A DNA stretch of 64,000 nt. Source: Vespula vulgaris (Eukaryota > Arthropoda > Insecta > Hymenoptera > Vespidae). How positions within the stretch are numbered: position 1 is the first letter of the stretch; each line of letters opens with the position of its first letter. The stretch spans positions 372,001 through 436,000 of the forward strand of contig NC_066602.1 in assembly GCF_905475345.1 (NCBI RefSeq), read 5' to 3'. Of the stretch, positions 54,814 through 64,000 are shown piece by piece. The notes beneath the pieces are model-generated. The model was not told the origin of the DNA and did no database searches. It was given only the letters and a program-made list of their open reading frames with translations. Both the position numbers and the translations under genes were made by a program.

Positions 54814-55380
54814 TCAATATTGAATTCGATGGTTGCTATAATAATGCTCTAGCAATAGCAACATGCTGCTTTCATACACCAGATAATTAGCTTCCTTCTT
54901 CACCAACTTGGGTTTCAGATTATTCGCAACATTTGTAATAAATTCGTAAGCATCAGCTTCCTCCAACGTTTTTACGATCTGACACATTAAATGACGAATG
55001 ACATGTAACGCAAGATTCTATGAGAAAATATTGAAATTTTTATTCATATATTATTATTCACCTGCTCTCCTTCATCTAGCATCTTGCTTTCCATATCTAA
55101 TATTCTTCATCACATTAGTTGAAAGATATATGGGTTCTTGATTTATATAAACTGATACAATATCTTAAGGATAGCTGCAGTTAAGAGACCTAATGTCCCT
55201 CTCATCAATAGCAATACTCCAGTAGCCATCACAAAATCTGTGTGAAAATTCATTAACTGAAATAAAACGTACCTATGATAGAGATTTTATCTAGGATATT
55301 ATACGTTCGAATGAAAAATTTACATCTCATTTCCAAAATATCTTACCATTAAATAAACACAGCATTGATTGATTGTCTAT
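54814..55380 (-). CDS. Outward exon cluster, unit 4
   Basis: Exon w 54814-55017 (NLALHVIRHLMCQIVKTLEE, 68 codons), exon z 55062-55094 (MESKMLDEGEQ), exon y near 55160-55253 (LMNFHTDFVMATGVLLLMRG) with the donor changed from GTATTG to ATATTG, exon x ending at about 55350. The lost donor would stop normal splicing of y to z in this copy. Confidence 0.32.
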
Positions 55381-55575
55381 TTAAATATAAGATAAACATG
55401 AAAATGTTTTCATTGCGTTATCAGGTTGATGGTCAGATATTTATATTATCCTTGTATGACATATCATCAGATGAACAGAAGAACAGGAGGTGTAATGTAA
55501 ATATGTTTCATTTCTGATGTAGAATGTTTAATTATCGTGTAGAGCGTAGTTGAAATTCTGGTTTCTTCTCTGGAT

Positions 55576-55750
55576 GTAATTACGATTCAGATAATAATCG
55601 ATTCTGCTCCTTCGCAACTCTTCAAGGCTATTGGAACTGCCTTCGCCTGTCTTTTGTCTTCTGTATCTGTGGAAGAGTATACAATTCGTCGTTTAGTTAT
55701 GAGTCATCATAGACCCTCAATTGTTCATCTAAATTGTGCGGTCGTCAAAG
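55576..55750 (+). CDS. VITIQIIIDSA exon, 55.7 kb
   Basis: The most diverged intact copy: VITIQIIIDSAPSQLFKAIG, then RRLVMSHHRPSIVHLNCAVV, K and a GTAAAT donor. Length is exactly as in unit 1. Confidence 0.33.
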
Positions 55751-57784
55751 GTAAATAGAGTTACACTCTTTTAAGGGATATAAAATATATTTTACGAGAA
55801 GCAACAAAATAATACTTAGGATGGCATTGATCACGAAAATCAGTTTCATTTCCGTAATATTCTATTGAAATTTGAGAATAAGTTACACACTAACGATTAC
55901 CGATAAATTTACGTTATATCGATAAGGAACAAAAGACTAGTGAGAATGAAGAAATTGTACCGTTTGGATTGCTTGTAAGTTTCTTTGAGACCTATGACGC
56001 GTAGGCACGATTATTTAGCACTTACTTGCACATTACTCGTTCAAAAATTTTTGAAAGGATGGCCTTCGCATGCGAGACTCTTCCCCACATCGTCAGGTCC
56101 GAAGACCCAGCTAATTTTCTAGGCGTGGCTCGCTGAAAGGGGTTATTACATTCTAAGCTGATAAATCAATACCACGTATTACACGATAGAAAGAGCGGAA
56201 ATGTCATGAGTTGTGAGGAAGTAAATTTCCGACTTGTTTTCAATCAACTGGACAAATTATTTTCCTTTTTTTGTTTTTGTTCTTTTCTGTCTCTTTCACC
56301 AACTGTTTCTTTACAATATACAATTAGAAATTAACTAAAGAATTTTGACAGACGCCTTTTATTATTTTTCTCAGTCCTTACCGTTAAAAATGTACATCAT
56401 TTTCGAATCAAGTGTTAATTTCGAGTAAGAAGAATTCCAAGAGAATTTGTTTTACAATATTATCTTTTATTCTCTTTCTTTATTTAAGCTAACAACTATC
56501 TTTATTTAAGCTAACAATATGGATTCAGAGATAGTAATTAGTTATACTTATTTTTCATTTCGCGTAATTCGTTTGAATGTGCTTTACGCAATGCATAACG
56601 ATAACTTCCTATTCCACGGTTGAAAGAACCAAAAGGGATATGAGTGGAGGGAAAGGGATTTGTCCGCCAATCTCTTTTAATTTGAGTTGCTTGTGCCCTT
56701 TCCAGTAAACTATCATACAGAATAATCCACATTGCGTAACTGCATATTGTAAGAATCGGTTTTGCTTGGACTAATTCATCGCGCCCTTATTAATAGGTTA
56801 ATCAAGAATTAATATTAAATGAAAAAGACTTAATTTTATTGTTGAAATTTTCTCATAATAAATTATTTTGTGTTCCTTAATATACACATTTTTAATTTCC
56901 ATCTATCAAACGACGATCAAAAATGTTATATATGCAAACAATATTTTTTTCCCTGTTCATTTTATCATAAAAAAATGGTATAATCGGCGAAGTGATCTGC
57001 ATGTGAAGTATCTAATCGTTCTTTGAAATTTTCAGTATTTTGTTACAGTTCATCGTCAGGGCAGCGATTCATTATGTTAAAGCGCGAATTTTCAAAAGTG
57101 AAAAAAACAAAGCATATCCATATATACCATGGAAGTACACATTGAATTACACGTTATCCGTCGATGATATTCTAGTATCTAAGATTATCAACGACTTCTA
57201 AAACTTCTGCAATGCTTCAGGAAATACCATATATTATCGTGCTGGAATAACCAACAAGGTATATCCTTTTGAAACATCGTCCTTTTCTCTGCCTTTCCCG
57301 TGGTACCATGTTCAATACCGTGTTCGTCAGCTGATCGATATTAAACGGAAAGGGAAAGAATGAATACAAAAGTTATAATGGCCATGACGACGAACCTGCT
57401 CGAGTCTAATATAGTACAGTTTCACGAAGCTACAGAGAGAACATCCCTTCAAAGGAACCAAAGCTAAGCAGCTTCGTAAGAGGATATAAGCGATTGCGTT
57501 CGGAAAAGTTCGTCGAAGAGACATCAGACGGTGCACGCGAATCGTGGATCAAAGTGGAATTTTTGCTCTAATGAAGGAACGTTCCTTCGTATATAAGAAG
57601 ATTACTTCGCGGAATCTTTATAGATTCCATCTTTTTGAACCCTCAAAAGAATTCAATGCAGCCGGGAAAGTAAGATAAAGATCAATTAAAACGTCGACTG
57701 TGTTCCTGTTTATCGAACTATGTTTATTTTGATAGCAATTATTTAGGAAATTATATATACCGTAACTATATTTATTTCATTGCC

Positions 57785-58045
57785 ATGAGTGAAATTGACA
57801 ACGATAAGGAAAAACTTGGGGCGATTAAGAATGATTCCGAAAAGGAACATCTGCGAATCAATCTTGAAGAAGAAGAGGAAGAAGGAGGAGATACAGGATA
57901 TGAAGATGGCCAAGGTGAGTGTAAAGATTATTCGTCCACGCTCGCACACGATTTATTAGACGATAGATTTTATCTCGACGACGATGATTCCACAGATAAA
58001 TTTAATTCTAGTCAAAACGATGTTCGTCTTTCGGAAATTTTCTAA
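57785..58045 (+). CDS. Acidic MSEID frame, unit 4
   Basis: Identical to 3409-3669, with the GTGAGT donor at 57915. Confidence 0.38.
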   Translation: MSEIDNDKEKLGAIKNDSEKEHLRINLEEEEEEGGDTGYEDGQGECKDYSSTLAHDLLDDRFYLDDDDSTDKFNSSQNDVRLSEIF

Positions 58046-58502
58046 CACGGTGTATCCTAAGATCGAAGTTATACGGATCGTCGAGACCTATCGGAGATAA
58101 TAAAATAATAAGGAAAAAACAGAAAATGATATCGAGAATAGAAACGATTATGAGAATGGAAGGTTTAATCATGAATTGCAGGATAAGCTCATAAAAGTCG
58201 AAATAAAATTAAGGTAGATTTAAATGATTAAATTTTCAAAACGGTTAAACCTGTAGGGACGATTAAAGGATTTACCGATTTGTTCCATATTTACGTCACA
58301 TTGACATCGTTATTCCATCAAATTAAATTAAGTAATCATTTGCTTAAATTAAAAACTGATGATATGTTGAATCAATCTTCTAAGGTGCTTGTCATAATAT
58401 TCTCTTCGTTTGCTTAAAAGAGATTAATAATATTTAATTAACGTTTTAGTGTAATATTGTAAATTCAACGATGTAATTTGCTATGTAGTCAGGATTCTCT
58501 CG

Positions 58503-58766
58503 TTAGTACGTTTTGATTGGGATTTGAAGAAAATCCATCTGCATATTACGATCCTCCCTACGTATCAAGTACCTTCGTTTTAATCGATTAGGTATTATTT
58601 CTCTCCATCCTTGATTGTCCTTTGGCACGCTTGGATGGAGCAGTACAGGTGGACGGGAATGAGTGGCTCGGTCCTGTGAACGTAACACGCGTATCTGATT
58701 TTGATAACATGACAGGTATTTTTTCATTTGTCTATCCCTTATCAAACGAATAACAGCATCAGACAA
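58503..58766 (-). CDS. QMKKYLS frame, F arm of unit 4
   Basis: Identical to 4127-4390. Confidence 0.33.
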   Translation of the reverse strand: MSDAVIRLIRDRQMKKYLSCYQNQIRVLRSQDRATHSRPPVLLHPSVPKDNQGWREIIPNRLKRRYLIRREDRNMQMDFLQIPIKTY

Positions 58767-59281
58767 TTGGATGATACGATTGTATAACTCAATTATCTAT
58801 TTAAATGTATCCTTTAATCACTCGGCTACATCTTTTCATAGCTATGGACGCGATACTGATTTAATTATTCCGTTCGATAAGCGAGGATTATATTATATTT
58901 CTAGTAAGATAATATTTGGAGTTTCGTAATGTACTATCCCAAAGATTTTTTTTTTCTAAATACGAGTATATTGAATGTAACACTATCATAATATTTCCCC
59001 CAACACAGGAGAGATCTATTATATTTCCTTCTAGCCATCGTTATTTGATCAAACGATCAATATCGTGCACGACATAAGTTATAAATATCGTAGGAAGATT
59101 CTCCATGAGATTGATTACCATTTCGTTTAAATACGATATTTTGAATTCTACTTTTTTGTTAATGTCGACATTTTGTCCCAAAAAGTGAATAAATATGAAT
59201 TAGTCAATATAAACAAAAATTTCCTCTCGGAACGAAGGTAAACACAATTCGATTTTGACACAGTGAAACGATCGAAAAGAT

Positions 59282-59521
59282 ATGAATATGGAGAATGAAG
59301 AACAGTGGTATCAAAGGAGGAAAGGGGATCAAAAGGAGGAAAGAAAGATAAAGGCGAGAAGAAATTTCCCTTTTACGGTAATATTGATCCAAAGTTATTG
59401 TCAACATTGTGAAGAGATAATCGGGGGTGCCACCGTCGTGAATATATGTGAGAGGGAGTGGGACCAAACAGCGCATGCTCGACTTACTATACGAGGGGTT
59501 ACGAGCCATCCGCGGAAATAA
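59282..59521 (+). CDS. MNMENEEQWYQRR frame, unit 4
   Basis: As 4906-5145 with Arg 15 changed to Gly (AGG to GGG). Confidence 0.22.
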   Translation: MNMENEEQWYQRRKGDQKEERKIKARRNFPFTVILIQSYCQHCEEIIGGATVVNICEREWDQTAHARLTIRGVTSHPRK

Positions 59522-59598
59522 TATGAACCGTTCATTCTGTTTCGAGTCGCCCGGCAAGCACGTTCTCGTGAGCTTTGAAGATGGACGGACCGGAGTAA

Positions 59599-59606
59599 TA
59601 TAAAAG
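59599..59606 (+). promoter_or_regulatory. TATA box of P module 4
   Basis: TATAAAAG 27 bases before ATG 59626. Confidence 0.55.
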
Positions 59607-59625
59607 CGCCTCTCCAGTCCGAATA

Positions 59626-60256
59626 ATGGAAACCATCTGTAGCATTTTAAGCAACACGCTATCGGTTAGTTAAATCATTTTTGTATTTTATATATTTATA
59701 GTTTAATATTAACGTATTATACTGTATTTTATATAATTTTTTGTTCAATTCTACTGTTCTATATATAGCATATTATATAATACATCATAGAAAGTTGTAT
59801 AGTTTTTTATTATTATTTTACACTATATATTACATGGTGCAATTTGTCTCGGATATATTATTGTATAATATTAAACAGAGAAAATAGTATAATTGGGGTT
59901 ATCTGTCCGAAAATTTAGTGAAATATTTAGATAATACGAATATCCCTTGGAATGGTTACATTTGACAGTCTCCTTTTTTAATTGACGGGTTCTTACAGAA
60001 CTATCTTTCGATAAATGAATAGTAATACATTATGAAGAATAGTAGTATTATTACATTCTGCTTAAAATCAGCTCATATATTTCCTCTTTTATTTACTATT
60101 CAAAAACAGGTAAAAATTATATAAAGTTAAACTGATATTTCCGTCTATTTCCAGGATATAGTTTTCGATGCGGCGTCACCACATACTTTGCGAACAGTCG
60201 ATATTCCTTATATAAACGTCAAGAAGAGTGGACCGCATAATTCAAGGAATCATTAA
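59626..60256 (+). CDS. Candidate spliced 46-aa peptide, P module 4
   Basis: Exons 59626-59664 and 60155-60256, identical to unit 1. Splice sites intact; exon 2 ends at 60304. Confidence 0.42.
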
Positions 60257-60840
60257 AGAGGAATATTAAAGGCTACCACGAGCATTTATTCCTGGCAATA
60301 TCCTGTAAGTAATTTTTTATTTTCTTGATTAGCAGCGTGTAATAATTATAATAACAAATTTTGTGAAAATTCTGCTTTTAATTTCTAATTTGATCGTATT
60401 GTATTCTTATAGCTTTGGAAACAATGACCCTACAGATTGGCTTCCCATATCATGTTGCATAAATTAGACATCTGTAACACTTCTGATTCTAATGATGCAT
60501 ACGTCGATATATTATTAAGGATACTTAGTAAAATGTTTGCAATAATATAAAATCACCTTGGAATGTTAATATTGAGCAGTCTCCTTTTTTAATTAATTAG
60601 GGTAATTACAAAAGTGTATTTCATTCGATCAATAGTGATATGATATTACGGGTTAAAAGTTATCATGAATCTCACCCTCTAATATCTTTCATAGTAATAA
60701 TTTGCTTAATTATGTTTATTCATAGAGAGAGATACTGCTATTTTCGCTGGTTCATTACATATTTTACAATTACCGTAGAGAAACACTTAATTAATATTTT
60801 TCATTATATACACATTCGTAATTTTCTTCATTCTTTGCAG

Positions 60841-60963
60841 GCGGTTGCGACAGAGCTTCGATGTTTACTCGTCGGAGTAGAAAGGATGACTGATCCGGTA
60901 ACTGTCCAAATCAATCATTTTACGACTTTACAGATAGCGAACGACCGCCATTTCAAAATTTAA
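60841..60963 (+). other. Third exon of the P transcription unit, unit 4
   Basis: As 6466-6588. The intron just before it contains the tract at 60568-60610 that matches unit 2 and not unit 1. Confidence 0.45.
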
Positions 60964-60974
60964 GTCTATCGGAA

Positions 60975-60980
60975 AATAAA
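60975..60980 (+). terminator. AATAAA signal, P module 4
   Basis: Same context as at 6600. Confidence 0.5.
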
Positions 60981-61529
60981 TTAAAAATAGTTGTTGCTTT
61001 GCAGGTGTCCCGTGGGGCGTTTAACGGAATGTTACTAAAACAGTGGTTTATTTAACTTCTCGTCCATCTATTTTGTTCAAATGGATTTAAAATTACCGAA
61101 AGTATTAAGTTTGAAGTTCTCCGCTGTGGAAAGTGAAGATAACCGTTAAATTCATTCAAAGGTTCGTTTTTGTTGACATTATACGTAGCGACGCAATTCA
61201 GATGCAACCACTCTGAGATTAAAATTAGAAATTGTTGAGATATTAGGTTAAAATTATTTCATGTTCCTCGCGCGTTACGATCTTCGTAATATTTAAACGA
61301 ATATGTGTATACACACGCGCACACACACACACACACACATTTATATATATGTATGTAGAGAATCTATCTGCCGTCTGAAAAGTATAATGAAAACTTCTTT
61401 CATGCACATAGCAAATATAAGGAAAAATTTTATATAATTTTTTCGCCAAGCTAACTTCAAACAATATGTAATGAACTTACAAAGTTCTAAGTGAAAATTG
61501 TTTTATCCTGCTCTATTTATAATTACGTC

Positions 61530-61697
61530 TTACAGGACTGACTGTATAAAAACAATAATGATCCCGCTGAATAATGAATAGAGGTAATGATAATTGAAGA
61601 AAAGAAACATTAAAATAGGCCGTATCTTATCGAGAGTGTTGTTTAAAATGATATAGACGATATAGTCCATTATTGTACCTGGGGGGGTGCTTATATA
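61530..61697 (-). promoter_or_regulatory. Convergent TATA (61690-61697) and mirror first exon, unit 4
   Basis: TATATAAG on the minus strand, ATG at 61670, frame MDYIVYIILNNTLDKIRPIL to a stop at 61530, identical to unit 1. Confidence 0.42.
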
Positions 61698-62515
61698 TCG
61701 TTCCACCTTCTGAAGTTCCTAGAACCTGCATGGATGACTACTAGAGTCAGAATCAACAGCTTGTATTACTCTTTAAAGAACACAATAAATTCAATGATCA
61801 TATTAAATTTTTTTACCATTTATTTCGGCCACCACTATTTTGCAGATATTAACGAGATTTTATGTCATCCGTGGTAACCTCATCACAATGTTACCAGTAA
61901 TAATGGATAGATAATTTCACAAGGGGAAATTTCTTTTTGGTTTTATCCTTCCTTTTGCCATTCGATTCCGCTTATCGGTCATTCTATATACCTCATCTCT
62001 CCCTTGTGATTATTTTACTTTGTAAGCATCGAATTTGGTTTATCTACTTTTCAAGGAAGACCTTCTATTTGGTACATATTTATTCATATTTATATAATTA
62101 TCGTGAAGAGAATGTCGACATTATCAAGAAAAGGAGTCTTCCAAAATTATATTTAAAAAAAAAAGATTATCTCAAGGAGTAGCTATCTTTCCACAACATT
62201 TATAACTTTTACTTTGAACGAAGTCGAGCGTTTGATCGAACAACGATAGTAAGAAAACAATATAATAGATCTATACTATATTGGGGGAAGTATTATGTAA
62301 ATGTTTATTATATGTACGCTTATGGAGATATTTAATCATTCGAGTAAATATTAGAAAAATGCCAAGTAAATTTGTCATATTATATTACTAGAAGTATAAT
62401 GAAGTCGTTTCTATACTCGGTTATACGGTTACACGAACCGAGAAAGATAATATTTCCCGAGGAAGTAAATAGTTTGAAGCGTAGTATAGGAAATATTTTA
62501 TTATTCGAAATATAA

Positions 62516-62791
62516 ATGGATTATACTTCGAAATTTCCAGTCGGGAATAAATTTTTAGGAGAACGTACTCGTTCGTATGAAAGAACTAAATTAGTCGTGA
62601 TACATCGATTTGCACATTCAGTAAGGCAGCTAATAGGTAATATAAATACCTTACTAACCGTATTGTCGAATTGTCTGCTTGGTTTTATGAGAGGAAAACA
62701 AATGAAAAAATACCTTTCTTCTTGTCAAAATAAGGAAGGAGATGTACACGTGCACGCCTACAGAACCGCACACGTAATCCCGCCCACATGA
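62516..62791 (+). CDS. QMKKYLS frame, R arm of unit 4
   Basis: Identical to 8143-8418. Confidence 0.33.
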   Translation: MDYTSKFPVGNKFLGERTRSYERTKLVVIHRFAHSVRQLIGNINTLLTVLSNCLLGFMRGKQMKKYLSSCQNKEGDVHVHAYRTAHVIPPT

Positions 62792-62827
62792 ACTAGCGCG
62801 CATGAGCGAACTCAAGAGCATTGCTAC

Positions 62828-63019
62828 ATGGAGGGGGGTAATAAAAAATCGATTACCATGAAGGTACTTGACGAAACGTTTGGAAGAACGCAATGTGTAC
62901 ATGCTTTTTCATTAAATCCCAATCGAAATGTATTTGCGCTAGGCAGTAAATTAATTCGTCCATATACCTACATTTCTGAAAAATGTTCTTTATATGTTAT
63001 TTTTAAGTACATGACGTGA
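62828..63019 (+). CDS. WD40-like blade fragment, unit 4
   Basis: Identical to 8455-8646. Confidence 0.3.
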   Translation: MEGGNKKSITMKVLDETFGRTQCVHAFSLNPNRNVFALGSKLIRPYTYISEKCSLYVIFKYMT

Positions 63020-64000
63020 ATATTCCGACAAACAATTTAGAAACATTCAACCAAACGCTTCGTCTCTTTTTAATTATGTTGATTAATTATTTAAATTGAC
63101 GATATAACGATGACACGGTGAGGTAAACTTACTCTGAATATTTATCGCATAATTTAAAAGTGTTCCCGGGCTACACCATTATCCCGAAAAATGGTGAATC
63201 TTTTGATCGTACATGGAGATTTAATCATTTTCAATGTTAAACCAGTACCAATGTTAGCCTGAGTACCATTTTAATTCCACTTCAATCCAGATTCCCTTTG
63301 CAACGGCGAACAGCCGTTCGATAAATCTCTCCCACCACACTCGCTTATATCTAGTAGCTAAGGCCACTTATCTTTGGAAACTTTCAATAACATATATTCC
63401 GTCTCGTCGTACCAACATTCGAATGATTATTTGTAAAACAATGCCATATTAATCTTGCAAGGTTCGTCGTCACCTGCACTATAAACATTTGGGCTTTTTC
63501 TTCCTCTTATTCCTGGTCAATCTCGATTACATAATGAAGGCGGAATAAAACACAATATTACGGATCACGTAAAGAAAGGGATTATGTTTGAAAGGGAAAC
63601 GCGTTCCTTCCAAACCCAGTGCGTTGATTGAGAGTATCGTCAAGAAGCATTAAAAGTGTTTTGGAAATCGTTGATAATTTTAGATAGTAGAATTCCGCCG
63701 ATCGATACTATGTAATTGAGTGTCCGCGCATAAGATATATAGATACATTTTTCTTTTCTTCTTTTCTCTAAATTCGAGTTATAATAATATAATATTAAGC
63801 GTCATATCACGTCACCTCTGGAGAATTGTAACAAAAGACTAAAAATGTTCAAGCACAACGTTTTAGATCATAACACCCGACAACTTCGAAAGTCATTTGC
63901 TTGATATTCCACGATAGATGAAGAATATTTTTTTGACGAAGGCTTCTTGACGAAACTATTTTCATACAAATGTATTTGTTCATGTAAGGTACTGTATATA
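63020..64000. other. R-arm spacer at the window end
   Basis: Same as 8647-9627. No gene. Confidence 0.55.

Larger units (their letters stand above)
52840..55170. repeat. Segmental duplicate D, copy 2
   Basis: Partner of 24970-27300 at about 96 percent identity. Confidence 0.8.
55791..64000. repeat. Young segmental duplicate B, copy 2
   Basis: Partner of 1415-9627, continuing past the window. It contains the fourth P module and the same candidate frames as unit 1. Confidence 0.92.

Noticed and set aside
1..64000. Array as a large DNA transposon or endogenous virus with inverted terminal repeats
   Set aside because: No transposase, integrase, polymerase or capsid-like frame; inverted arms occur at many nested scales and not as one pair of ends.

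Overview
This window looks like nuclear DNA from an invertebrate, most likely an insect. It is strongly A+T-rich, CpG is not visibly depleted, and it has microsatellites, metazoan-type TATA boxes, GT..AG splice sites and AATAAA signals. There is no long open frame, operon, rRNA, convincing tRNA, transposase, reverse transcriptase or CRISPR array. The guess at insect, perhaps hymenopteran, rests on base composition only. I recognise no full-length known gene.

The window is an array of one repeat family laid down again and again in alternating orientation. I call the two orientations forward (F) and reverse (R) arms. Four well-kept centres (P modules, about 5.2-7.3, 18.8-21.0, 31.3-33.5 and 59.6-61.7 kb) are each flanked by an F arm on the left and an R arm on the right, giving imperfect palindromes several kb long; the first spans about 0.45-11.2 kb. 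Where an R arm meets the next F arm there is often a short A/T-cored hairpin (about 12.35, 16.6, 24.47, 37.41 and 43.36 kb). Collapsed palindromes without a working P module lie at about 15.4-16.4, 25.9, 39.7-42.1 and 47.5 kb.

Very young duplications overlie this old mosaic: 1-1414 with 44330-45743; 1415-9627 with 55791-64000 (54.4 kb apart, running off the window); 34133-37380 with 48336-51583 (14.2 kb apart, about two mismatches seen); and a somewhat older pair about 27.9 kb apart (24.97-27.3 with 52.84-55.17 kb). Short tracts where one copy suddenly matches a different sister point to gene conversion.

Each P module has a TATA box on the plus strand with a small three-exon transcription unit (conserved splice sites, AATAAA). 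About 2.1-2.2 kb away is a mirror-image TATA box and first exon on the minus strand, so the two face each other. The module may encode a 46-residue peptide or a non-coding RNA. The arms carry two sets of short candidate exons. One set points inward to P (ITKLYEK, EEFQIDIYTDTLEKINI and MSEID exons). The other points outward (QMKKYLS, a WD40-like blade, and the x/y/z/w exon cluster). Most are short, many are broken, and substitutions between copies rarely favour synonymous change, so much of this looks like decaying or fast-changing ampliconic gene material. Convergent promoters plus long inverted arms make double-stranded or hairpin RNA a plausible product.
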